From positions 1 to 7,664 of the forward strand of contig JACDAR010000331.1 in the NCBI GenBank assembly GCA_013695335.1: 7,664 bases of DNA, in the 5' to 3' direction. The stretch comes from Rubrobacter sp. (lineage in GTDB: Bacteria > Actinomycetota > Rubrobacteria > Rubrobacterales > Rubrobacteraceae). Below are positions 1 to 6,227 of this stretch, one piece after another; position 1 is the first letter of the stretch, and every line of letters begins with the position of its first letter. Below the pieces are notes generated by a model, which ran no database searches, had not been told where the DNA came from, and saw nothing but the letters and a program-made list of their open reading frames with translations. A program made the translations under genes and the position numbers.

Positions 1-189
1 CCTTTCTGACGCGACGGGGCCTCGCAAGGGGTTCCGTCACACTTTCATGCATCTGAATTAGCGGACCTTCGAACCTTCCGTTGCATGGCAGCTATGCTGG
101 GCTACGTTGTCCGCATTCATCTGGTGAGCGTCGGGTCATGCACAAAGCACACCTCATACATCGGGGATGTCAACGGGGAGAGGAAACGC

Positions 190-909
190 ATGGATTTCGA
201 CACTGGACGCAGGCCCGGGGGATCGCAAGGTGGTTCCAGTGAGCCCCCACGACGTTCTGGAGGTCCGACGCCGTCGCCACCCGGAGGTGGGGGAGACTTC
301 GATCTCTCGAACCCCATAAACAGCTTCATTCGCACTGCCCAGGGCATACTTTTGAACCCGAGGAGGTTCTTCAGGAACGTATCCCGCCGGGGGAATTTCG
401 CGGGACCGTTCGTCTTCGCCCTCATCTGCGCGGTGATCAGTGGTGTTGTGGGCGGCATGGGGAGTTTCGTCGTCACCCTCATCTCTGGTGATGTGGTCGG
501 AGCTGTGATCGGGTTGATCTCGAGTTTCCTGGTTACCTCCATCATCGGGCTGGTCAGCGTGTTCGTGGGAGCCGGAGTCTTGCACCTTCTCGTTTTGCTC
601 TTCGCCAGGTCGAGAAACGCCGGATTCGAGGCCACGTTCAGGGTTGCCGCCTATGTGTCCGCCATACGGCTCATAACCTGGGTGGCTACCGTATCGCCCC
701 CTGGTACGATCTTCTCTTTGATCGAAGTTGTCATAGCTCTTATCACAGGCATTTACGGTCTCTACATCGCGTACTTTGGCATAAGGGAACTCCACGCAAC
801 CACCGACCAGAGGGCCGCCGCAGTTGTCGCGCTTCCCATTCTTGCAGTCATTTTCCTATCTATCTTTTTCAGCGTCGCGATCGCAACCCTGTTATCGATG
901 GGCCAGTAA
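190..909 (+). CDS. Yip1-domain integral membrane protein
   Basis: 239 residues. I chose the ATG at 190 because a purine-rich Shine-Dalgarno stretch (AGAGGA, 179-184) lies 5 nt upstream; an in-frame ATG at 85 has no such site and adds 35 unremarkable residues. Residues 1-40 are rich in Gly, Pro, Ser and Arg and look disordered and cytoplasmic. The remainder is hydrophobic with about five membrane segments (roughly 71-98, 103-137, 150-168, 173-198, 211-235). Features typical of Yip1-family proteins are the 'NP..FF' stretch near 56-61 before the first segment, the 'FRVAAYVSA' segment near 150-158 and 'YFGIRELH' near 195-202. Bacterial Yip1 proteins are poorly characterised, so no substrate or partner can be named. 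It appears to be a single gene, separated from the dehydrogenase downstream by 122 nt. The family call is moderately secure; the function is unknown. Confidence 0.75.
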   Translation: MDFDTGRRPGGSQGGSSEPPRRSGGPTPSPPGGGGDFDLSNPINSFIRTAQGILLNPRRFFRNVSRRGNFAGPFVFALICAVISGVVGGMGSFVVTLISGDVVGAVIGLISSFLVTSIIGLVSVFVGAGVLHLLVLLFARSRNAGFEATFRVAAYVSAIRLITWVATVSPPGTIFSLIEVVIALITGIYGLYIAYFGIRELHATTDQRAAAVVALPILAVIFLSIFFSVAIATLLSMGQ

Positions 910-990
910 CGATTTCACTGGCGCGTTTACCCAGCGTGGAACCTTTTGGGGCTGTAGTCGGGGCGGGCAACCGGGTGCTTGCGTGACCGA

Positions 991-996
991 TATACT
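991..996 (+). promoter_or_regulatory. Possible -10 element upstream of the isocitrate dehydrogenase gene
   Basis: TATACT matches 5 of 6 bases of the sigma-70-type -10 consensus and lies 36 nt before the GTG start. No convincing -35 hexamer is visible 16-18 nt upstream, so the call rests on the -10 alone. The same TATACT hexamer occurs before infC. Confidence 0.3.
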
Positions 997-1031
997 AGTC
1001 GCCTGTTGTTTCGAGCAGAGGGAGGCGGCGC

Positions 1032-2036
1032 GTGGCACGGACGGTTACTTTGATCCCCGGTGACGGAATTGGCCCGGACCTTACGGATTCGGTGAAGGAG
1101 GTCATCGAGGCGCTCGACGTGGATATCGAGTGGGAGGTGGCCGAGGCCGGGGAGACGGTGATGGACCGGGAGGGGACACCGCTGCCCGAGTCCGTACTCG
1201 AGTCCATCCGGCGCAATAAGGTCGCCATCAAGGGACCGCTGACGACTCCCGTGGGCACGGGCTTCCGGTCTGTGAACGTGGCGCTGCGGAAGGAGTTGGA
1301 TCTCTACGCGAACGTCCGGCCCGCCCTGAGCCTGCCCGGCATCGAGACGCCGCACAAGGATATAGACATCATCCTGTACAGGGAGAACACCGAGGATCTG
1401 TACGCTGGCGTCGAGCATATGGTCGGCAAGCACGCCGCCGAGTCGATCAAGATCATCACCCGCGAAGGCACGGAGCGTATCTGCCGCATGGCTTTCGAGC
1501 GGTCCAAGGAGCAGGGACGCAAGCACATCACGGTGGTCCACAAGGCGAACATCATGAAGTATACGGACGGCCTGTTCCGGGACGTGTTCTTCGAGGTCGC
1601 CAGGGATTATGAGAACGACTTCGAGGAGATAGACGACCGTATCGTGGACAACATGGCGATGCAGCTAGTGACGAAGCCGAACCTCTACGATGTTCTGGTT
1701 TGCCCGAACCTGTACGGTGACATTCTCTCTGATCTGTGCGCCGGCCTCACTGGCGGCCTCGGCGTCGCTCCTGGCGCAAACCTCGGGGAGGATACTGCTG
1801 TCTTCGAGCCGGTACACGGCTCCGCGCCCAAGTACGCTGGCCAGAACCGGGCCAACCCGCTGGCGACGTTGCTCTCTGCCAAGGAGATGCTCATTCACCT
1901 CGGGTACGGTGGCGAGGCTGACAGGATGCAGAATGGGATCGAAGCCGCACTCAAGAACCCGGAGACGCGCACCAAGGATCTCGGCGGGTCGGCTGGCACC
2001 AAAGAGTTCACGCAGGCGGTAGTCTCGAACCTGTAG
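1032..2036 (+). CDS. Isocitrate dehydrogenase, short decarboxylating form
   Basis: 334 residues, the length of NAD-IDH, homoisocitrate or isopropylmalate dehydrogenases rather than the ~416-residue E. coli NADP-IDH. The GTG start at 1032 follows GGGAGG (1020-1025) by 6 nt. The N-terminal 'LIPGDGIGP' opens the beta-decarboxylating dehydrogenase fold. The substrate loop reads S80-x-N82-x-x-x-R86 with R96, matching the isocitrate-binding Ser/Asn/Arg/Arg set rather than the Leu-rich isopropylmalate loop. R117 and Y124 ('RENTEDLY'), K171 and N173 ('HKANIM'), and metal-binding D206, D230 and D234 are all present. The cofactor loop at 262-276 reads HGSAPKYAGQ..., so K267 and Y268 match the E. coli K344/Y345 pair that binds the NADP 2'-phosphate. 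The reaction would be isocitrate to 2-oxoglutarate plus CO2 in the TCA cycle. NADP use is inferred. Homoisocitrate or isopropylmalate dehydrogenase activity is less likely on the substrate loop. Confidence 0.85.
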   Translation: MARTVTLIPGDGIGPDLTDSVKEVIEALDVDIEWEVAEAGETVMDREGTPLPESVLESIRRNKVAIKGPLTTPVGTGFRSVNVALRKELDLYANVRPALSLPGIETPHKDIDIILYRENTEDLYAGVEHMVGKHAAESIKIITREGTERICRMAFERSKEQGRKHITVVHKANIMKYTDGLFRDVFFEVARDYENDFEEIDDRIVDNMAMQLVTKPNLYDVLVCPNLYGDILSDLCAGLTGGLGVAPGANLGEDTAVFEPVHGSAPKYAGQNRANPLATLLSAKEMLIHLGYGGEADRMQNGIEAALKNPETRTKDLGGSAGTKEFTQAVVSNL

Positions 2037-2091
2037 ATGTTCTGTAGTTTCTGGTAAAAGGTGCGGCCGGTAGAGTGGAGAACGGAGGGGG

Positions 2092-2160
2092 ATGGTGTCG
2101 TCGTTGTCTGGGGTAGTGAGCGCGGGTTCGATGTACCCTGCCCCTGCTTCCGATAGATAA
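2092..2160 (+). CDS. Possible 22-codon leader ORF upstream of the glycosyltransferase
   Basis: A short frame opens at ATG 2092 (or GTG 2095) right after GGAGGGGG (2084-2091) and ends at TAA 2158-2160, 10 nt before the TTG start of the glycosyltransferase. GGAGG is 3 nt from the ATG and 6 nt from the GTG, so the GTG is the better-spaced start. The product (MVSSLSGVVSAGSMYPAPAS plus two residues) has no recognisable family. The strong ribosome site here contrasts with the weak one at the glycosyltransferase itself, so translation of this frame could feed the downstream gene by re-initiation. It is short enough to be chance. Confidence 0.25.
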   Translation: MVSSLSGVVSAGSMYPAPASDR

Positions 2161-2170
2161 CCGCCGAACC

Positions 2171-3292
2171 TTGAGGATAGCGCTTTTTACCGAGACCTTT
2201 CTTCCTTCCACCGATGGGGTGGTGACACGGCTGCGGCACACCCTGGAAGAGCTGAACCGGATGGGCGATGAGGTGATGGTATTCGCCCCGAGATCTGGGG
2301 AGGGGCCTGGCTCGTACGCCGGGGCGCGTATTCACAGGGTTCACAGCGTGCCTTTTCCGCCGTACCCCCAGATCAAGCTCGCGCCGCCGCATCCAGGCGT
2401 GGCGCGAGCCCTGCAACGCTTCCGGCCTGACGTGGTCCACGTGGTAAACCCAATCATCCTTGGCATCGGTGGGGTGTATATGGCGCGGCGGCGGAAGTTG
2501 CCGCTCGTGGTTTCGTACCATACCAACGTCGCCACATACGCCAGCTTCTATAGCCTGGACTTCATGATCGGATTCGCCAAAGCCGCGACGCGCCTCGTTC
2601 ACAACCAGGCGCACATCACCCTCTGTACTTCCGAGTCCACGATGAACTACCTCCAGAAAGAGGGCATCAAGCGTGTCAGGCTGTGGCCGCAGGGGGTTGA
2701 CGCGCACAGGTTTCGTCCTGACCTCGGTTCCAAACGCTGGCGCAGGAAGCTCACAGACGAACATCCTAATGAACGGTTGGTCCTGTACGTGGGCCGCGTC
2801 GCGTCTGAGAAAGGCATCGAGCGCCTCAGGGAAATACTTGACGAAATCCCTGATACCCGACTTGCGATAGTCGGCGACGGCCCTGCGCGCCGGGATCTGG
2901 AAAAAGTATTCGCCGGGACGCGGACTGTTTTCACTGGCACGCTAAGGGGCAGAATGCTGTCAAGGGCATATGCTTCGGCTGACGTTTTTCTCTTCCCTTC
3001 CACGACTGACACATTGGGGATGGCGATGATCGAAGCCCTCGCTTCGGGGTTGCCAGTGGTGGCCGCCAGAGGCGGCGCTACCCACGAGGTAGTCGCCGAC
3101 GGCGAGAGCGGTGTAATCTACGACCCTGGTCGCGAGGGCGCGCTGGTCGAGGCCGTGCGCCGGGTACTGGATGATGAGGAGTTGCGCGAGAAACTCGGCA
3201 GTGGGGCGCGCGCCGCCGCTGAGGAGCGCAGTTGGGAGAGGGCTACGGGGACTTTGCGCGGCTACTACGAGCAGGCTCGGAGGATGGCTTGA
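2171..3292 (+). CDS. GT4-family glycosyltransferase, mannosyltransferase-like
   Basis: 373 residues, full length for a GT-B retaining glycosyltransferase. The TTG at 2171 is the only common start codon between the upstream in-frame stop (2117-2119) and the conserved N-terminus 'MRIALFTETFLPSTDGVV', which matches the first strand and glycine loop of GT4 enzymes. No clear Shine-Dalgarno precedes it. Visible motifs: H117 in 'SYHTN', R209 and K214 in 'YVGRVASEKGI' (sugar-nucleotide phosphate binding), 'VGDGPARRDLE' at 234-244, and the C-terminal D280-x7-E288 element in 'FPSTTDTLG', a variant of the usual E-x7-E. The resemblance is to MgtA/PimB-like GDP-mannose-dependent alpha-mannosyltransferases that build glycolipids or cell-wall glycans on the cytoplasmic face of the membrane. 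Donor and acceptor cannot be read from sequence. Its 4-nt overlap with a GtrA gene suggests a joint role in envelope glycan assembly. Confidence 0.85.
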   Translation: MRIALFTETFLPSTDGVVTRLRHTLEELNRMGDEVMVFAPRSGEGPGSYAGARIHRVHSVPFPPYPQIKLAPPHPGVARALQRFRPDVVHVVNPIILGIGGVYMARRRKLPLVVSYHTNVATYASFYSLDFMIGFAKAATRLVHNQAHITLCTSESTMNYLQKEGIKRVRLWPQGVDAHRFRPDLGSKRWRRKLTDEHPNERLVLYVGRVASEKGIERLREILDEIPDTRLAIVGDGPARRDLEKVFAGTRTVFTGTLRGRMLSRAYASADVFLFPSTTDTLGMAMIEALASGLPVVAARGGATHEVVADGESGVIYDPGREGALVEAVRRVLDDEELREKLGSGARAAAEERSWERATGTLRGYYEQARRMA

Positions 3293-3804
3293 GGAAGCGG
3301 GACAGGATCAAGGAGGGCGGCAAGCGCTTCTCCAAATTCTCGCTCGTCGGGCTCTCCAACGCGGCGGTGGACATCGGGGTACTCAACCTTTTCCTGTGGT
3401 TGGAGCCGACGCGGGACCCTGTCGAGCTCGCGATGTACAACGCCGTCGCGCTGGTGCTGGCCAACGCCAACAGCTACGTGTGGAACGGACTATGGACATT
3501 TCGGGGCCGCGCGCGGTTGAGCAAGCGCCAGACCGGGCTGTTTATCATGCAGGCCCTCATCAACGTTGCGATAGGGAGCCTCCTCTTCGGTTTTCTGGTG
3601 CGCCCGATCCTGTTGTACACGGACATCCCGTCATACCTCGCAGGGAACACAGCCAAGTTCATCTCCATAGCCACGGCCTCGACCGTCAGCTTCTTCCTCA
3701 TGCGCTACGTAGTGTTCTCCCGCAAGAGGTGGTGGGCAAAGAAGGATACGGAGGAAGCACACCCGGAGGCGCGCCCGGAGGGAGCCTCGGGAGAACGCTT
3801 GTAA
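3289..3804 (+). CDS. GtrA-family membrane protein
   Basis: 171 residues from TTG 3289, which overlaps the glycosyltransferase stop as TTGA. GGAGGA (3279-3284) lies 4 nt upstream, the best-placed ribosome site; an in-frame start at 3232 would only extend the frame back inside the glycosyltransferase. Four membrane segments are apparent (about 16-38, 46-66, 85-108, 115-143). The GtrA pattern is clear: 'FSKFSLVGLSNAAVD' at the first segment, 'NSYVWNGLWTF' at 61-71 where the family has its N-x-x-W-x-F motif, and a final 'SFFLMRYVVFSRKRWW'. The C-terminal tail (150-171) is charged and soluble. GtrA proteins are implicated in moving or supplying polyprenyl-phosphate-linked sugars across the membrane. 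Here the partner is most likely the overlapping GT4 enzyme, with translational coupling. The family call is firm; the substrate is unknown. Confidence 0.88.
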   Translation: MRKRDRIKEGGKRFSKFSLVGLSNAAVDIGVLNLFLWLEPTRDPVELAMYNAVALVLANANSYVWNGLWTFRGRARLSKRQTGLFIMQALINVAIGSLLFGFLVRPILLYTDIPSYLAGNTAKFISIATASTVSFFLMRYVVFSRKRWWAKKDTEEAHPEARPEGASGERL

Positions 3805-3827
3805 GGCCATCGTGGCCGTGCTAAATT
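3799..3827 (+). promoter_or_regulatory. Candidate promoter for the tRNA cluster
   Basis: TTGTAA (3799-3804, 4/6 to the -35 consensus) and TAAATT (3822-3827, 4/6 to the -10 consensus) are exactly 17 nt apart. The expected start near 3834 lies about 5 nt before mature tRNA-Gly. The -35 coincides with the last sense codon and stop of the GtrA gene. The spacer contains the inverted repeat GGCCA-TCG-TGGCC (3805-3817). Confidence 0.4.
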
Positions 3828-3838
3828 GAGCGCGGATT

Positions 3839-3911
3839 GCGGAAGTAGCTCAGCTGGTAGAGCATCACCTTGCCATGGTGAGGGTCGCGGGTTCGAATCC
3901 CGTCTTACGCT
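3839..3911 (+). tRNA. tRNA-Gly(GCC)
   Basis: 73 nt cloverleaf without encoded CCA (the next bases are CTGG). The acceptor strands are GCGGAAG and CTTACGC; six pairs form and position 4:69 is a G-A mismatch. The D stem is GCTC/GAGC. The anticodon stem TCACC/GGTGA encloses loop TTGCCAT, giving anticodon GCC, which reads GGC and GGU. The T stem GCGGG/CCCGT closes the TTCGAAT loop with one G-U pair. The discriminator base is T3911. It is the first of three tRNA genes that probably share a transcript. Confidence 0.95.
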
Positions 3912-3958
3912 CTGGTCGGGGGTTTCGTCACAGGCTCCGCCGGGCGAACAGAACCGCT

Positions 3959-4029
3959 GGCGGCATGGCCGAGTGGTTAGGCAAGGGTCTGCAAAACCCT
4001 GTACCCCGGTTCGATTCCGGGTGCCGCCT
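3959..4029 (+). tRNA. tRNA-Cys(GCA)
   Basis: 71 nt cloverleaf with a perfect acceptor stem GGCGGCA/TGCCGCC. The anticodon stem AGGGT/ACCCT encloses CTGCAAA, giving anticodon GCA. The T arm is CCCGG-TTCGATT-CCGGG. The discriminator is T4029; U73 is a known identity element for cysteinyl-tRNA synthetase, which supports the assignment. CCA is not encoded. It lies 47 nt after tRNA-Gly. Confidence 0.96.
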
Positions 4030-4044
4030 CTCGGGGCGACATAC

Positions 4045-4116
4045 GGGCGATTAGCTCAGGGGGAGAGCGCCTTCCTGACACGGAGGAGGTCAGTGGTTCG
4101 AATCCACTATCGCCCA
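4045..4116 (+). tRNA. tRNA-Val(GAC)
   Basis: 72 nt cloverleaf with a perfect acceptor stem GGGCGAT/ATCGCCC. The D stem is GCTC/GAGC around a short 7-nt loop. The anticodon stem CCTTC/GGAGG (one T-G pair) encloses CTGACAC, giving anticodon GAC, which reads GUC and GUU. The T arm is AGTGG-TTCGAAT-CCACT and the discriminator is A4116. CCA is not encoded. Only 15 nt separate it from tRNA-Cys, consistent with co-transcription. Confidence 0.96.
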
Positions 4117-4118
4117 CA

Positions 4119-4147
4119 TCGAGCTACCGGGCTTCTCCCGGCATAAT
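4119..4147 (+). promoter_or_regulatory. Candidate thrS promoter
   Basis: CATAAT (4142-4147) matches the -10 consensus at 5 of 6 positions. A weak -35, TCGAGC (4119-4124, 3/6), lies 17 nt upstream. The hairpin CCGGG-CTTCT-CCCGG (4127-4141) fills most of the spacer. A start near 4154 would give a leader of about 28 nt, too short for a T-box riboswitch. Confidence 0.3.
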
Positions 4148-4181
4148 ATCCCCACGTTTCGACAACGAAGGGTCCAATGGC

Positions 4182-6098
4182 ATGGCTGCGGTAAAGCTAC
4201 CCGACGGCAAAGAACTACCCATAGAGCCTGGCGACCGGGCGCGGGACGTGGCGGAGAGGATCGGCCCGCGCCTCGCCCGCGACGCCGTGGTGGCGAAGTT
4301 GAACGGGAAGCTCGAAGATCTCGAAACACCCGTGCGCGATGGCGAGGTCTTCGAGGTTGTCACGAAGGATTCACCTGAAGGTCTTTACGTGCTGCGTCAC
4401 TCCACGGCGCACGCGATGGCGCAGGCGATTCTGGAGTTGTATCCGGGGAGCAAGCTCACCATCGGGCCACCGATAGATAACGGCTTCTACTACGACGTCG
4501 AGGTTGCGGGGCGTATCACGGATGACGACCTGCCGCGCATCGAGGAGCGGATGCGTGAGATCTCCGACCGCGACCTCCCAATCCGGATGGAGGAAGTATC
4601 CAAGGCCGAAGCTAGGGAACTGTACAGGGACAACCCGTACAAACTGGAACTGGTCGAGGATCTGGAGGACGGCGACATTACCGTCTACCGCCAGGGTGAT
4701 TTCTTCGACCTGTGTCGTGGGCCGCACATACCATCCACCGGACGCCTCGGGGCCTTCAAGTTGCAGAACATCGCTGGCGCGTACTGGCGGGGCGACGAGA
4801 AGAACACCATGCTCACCCGCATATACGGCACTGCGTGGCCGACTGAGAAAGAACTCAAGGCGTACCTGCGGAGGATGGAGGAGGCGCGGGCGCGGGACCA
4901 CCGCAAGGTCGGAAAGGATCTCCGCCTGTTCACCTTCTCGCCTGATGTCGGCGGGGGCATCCCGCTCTTCCTGCCCAAAGGCGAGATGCTGCGCCATCTC
5001 ATGGAAGGCTACGTTCGCGAGGTGCAGACCCGCCACGGCTACGAACACGTCTGGACCGGCAACGTGGTCAACGAGTCTCTATACGCCAAGAGCGGTCATC
5101 TGGAGCATTACATAGACTCCATGTACCCGCCGATGGTGGATGGGGATACTCGCTATCGCCTCAAGCCCATGAACTGCCCCAGTCACATGACGCTATTCAA
5201 CTCGGCGGCGCATTCATATCGGGATCTGCCCGTGAGATATGCCGAGTTCGCTACTCTCTACCGCTACGAAAAGAGCGGTGAACTCAACGGCCTCACCCGA
5301 GTGCGGAGCCTCACGCAGGACGATGCGCACGTTTTCTGTACCCAGAATCAGGTGCAGGAAGAGTTCGCCCGCGCCCTTGAGATAGTCCGTGAAGTCCTCG
5401 ACACATACGGCTTCGCCGAGTACCGCGTTCAGCTCTCCATGCGCGACCCTGACGACACCAAATACATCACAGACGACGCCAAGTGGAGCCGGGCCGAGAA
5501 AGAGCTGCGCGAAGCCCTCGACAGGGCTGGCATCGCCTACGACGAGGAGGCCGGGGAGGCCGCGTTCTACGGGCCGAAGGCCGACTTCATGGCGAAGGAC
5601 GTTCTCGGGCGGGAGTGGCAACTCTCGACCATCCAGGTTGACTTCCTGCAGCCAGAGCGTCTCGGCTGCGAGTACGTCGGGGAAGACGGGCAGATGCACA
5701 CGCCGGTACTATTGCATCGGGCGGTCACTGGCTCGACCGAGCGGTTCATGGGCGTCGTGATCGAACACTTCGCGGGTGCGTTCCCGCTGTGGCTATCCCC
5801 GATACAGGCGGTCGTAATCCCCGTCGCTGACAGGCATCTCGAATATGCGCGCAAGGTACAGGCTGAGCTGGCGGACGTGGGATTGCGCGTAGACGTGGAC
5901 GATTCTCCAAGCAGCATGCAGAAGAAGATCAGGGAGAACGCACGCCAGAAGATACCGTACCTTTTGATAGTGGGTGACGATGAAGCTGGCGAGGAGTCGG
6001 TGAATGTCCGCCGCAGGGGAGACAAGAAGCAGGAGGCCATGAAGACCGGGGAGTTCGCGGAGCGGGCGCTAGGCGAGGTCGCGGTGAAGGCCGTATAG
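4182..6098 (+). CDS. thrS: Threonyl-tRNA synthetase
   Basis: 638 residues, full family length. It charges tRNA-Thr with threonine in the cytoplasm. The ATG at 4182 has a modest ribosome site (AAGGG, 4168-4172). Domains in order: TGS (about 1-62); editing domain (about 63-225) with H73-x3-H77 and C178-x3-H182, the four residues used to clear mischarged Ser-tRNA-Thr; class II catalytic core (about 245-535); C-terminal anticodon-binding domain (about 542-635). Catalytic zinc ligands are C332 ('MNCPSH'), H383 ('DDAHVF') and H512 ('LHRAVTG'). Motif 2 spans R361 to R375 and motif 3 includes R521 in 'STERF'. Oddity: the motif 1 proline of class II synthetases is Gly293 here ('VWTGNVV'). No T-box leader is present upstream. 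The infC promoter appears to begin at this gene's stop codon. Confidence 0.97.
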   Translation: MAAVKLPDGKELPIEPGDRARDVAERIGPRLARDAVVAKLNGKLEDLETPVRDGEVFEVVTKDSPEGLYVLRHSTAHAMAQAILELYPGSKLTIGPPIDNGFYYDVEVAGRITDDDLPRIEERMREISDRDLPIRMEEVSKAEARELYRDNPYKLELVEDLEDGDITVYRQGDFFDLCRGPHIPSTGRLGAFKLQNIAGAYWRGDEKNTMLTRIYGTAWPTEKELKAYLRRMEEARARDHRKVGKDLRLFTFSPDVGGGIPLFLPKGEMLRHLMEGYVREVQTRHGYEHVWTGNVVNESLYAKSGHLEHYIDSMYPPMVDGDTRYRLKPMNCPSHMTLFNSAAHSYRDLPVRYAEFATLYRYEKSGELNGLTRVRSLTQDDAHVFCTQNQVQEEFARALEIVREVLDTYGFAEYRVQLSMRDPDDTKYITDDAKWSRAEKELREALDRAGIAYDEEAGEAAFYGPKADFMAKDVLGREWQLSTIQVDFLQPERLGCEYVGEDGQMHTPVLLHRAVTGSTERFMGVVIEHFAGAFPLWLSPIQAVVIPVADRHLEYARKVQAELADVGLRVDVDDSPSSMQKKIRENARQKIPYLLIVGDDEAGEESVNVRRRGDKKQEAMKTGEFAERALGEVAVKAV

Positions 6099-6125
6099 AC
6101 GAGGTTGGGAAAAGCGCGGTATACT
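6096..6125 (+). promoter_or_regulatory. Candidate promoter for infC-rpmI-rplT
   Basis: TATACT (6120-6125, 5/6 to the -10 consensus) is preceded at 18 nt by TAGACG (6096-6101, 4/6 to TTGACA), which overlaps the thrS stop codon. The expected transcript start is near 6132, giving an untranslated leader of roughly 95 nt that can fold (see 6137-6198). Confidence 0.45.
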
Positions 6126-6136
6126 AAGCTTCGTAG

Positions 6137-6198
6137 TGGGGATCTGAGACCGTTCCGGTACATCAAAGTAGTCTTGTCGGAAGGTACACCGGTCCCCA
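6137..6198 (+). promoter_or_regulatory. Predicted structured RNA leader of infC
   Basis: Nested complementarities are seen by eye: TGGGG (6137-6141) with CCCCA (6194-6198), ACCG (6149-6152) with CGGT (6190-6193), and TTCCG (6153-6157) with CGGAA (6178-6182), with a further small AAG/CTT hairpin (6166-6168/6173-6175) possible in the apical loop. One-sided internal loops (6142-6148 and 6183-6189) make this a kinked, non-terminator structure with no U-run after it. IF3-L35-L20 operons are controlled by L20-binding leaders in several phyla. A similar role here is inferred from position only; no match to a known L20 leader was tested. Confidence 0.4.
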
Positions 6199-6227
6199 AG
6201 AAGACATTTTGAGAGGAGTGATGCACA

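Noticed and set aside
2..61. Possible C-terminus of an upstream gene (19 codons ending at TAG 59-61)
   Set aside because: Too short, with no recognisable motif; a second frame also closes nearby (TGA 54-56), so neither can be preferred. I see no clear feature in 1-174.
1895..2764. Long minus-strand frame of 289 codons across the dehydrogenase and glycosyltransferase genes
   Set aside because: Shadow of two clear + strand genes in GC-rich DNA; its translation is low-complexity with no recognisable domain and it spans an intergenic region. Other minus-strand frames (for example 4371-5048, 927-1541, 6069-6809) were dropped for the same reason.
3805..3817. GGCCA-TCG-TGGCC as a rho-independent terminator of the GtrA gene
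   Set aside because: Only 5 bp with a 3-nt loop and no T-run after it; noted instead as a spacer palindrome.
4127..4141. CCGGG-CTTCT-CCCGG as terminator of the tRNA cluster
   Set aside because: No T-run follows, only CATAATAT, which looks more like a -10 element; termination here cannot be supported.
3826..4146. Open + strand frame over the tRNA cluster
   Set aside because: It runs straight through three well-formed tRNA genes and its translation is just tRNA sequence read as codons.
4117..4181. T-box riboswitch for thrS
   Set aside because: The whole gap is 65 nt, far shorter than a T-box leader, and no T-box core sequence is seen.
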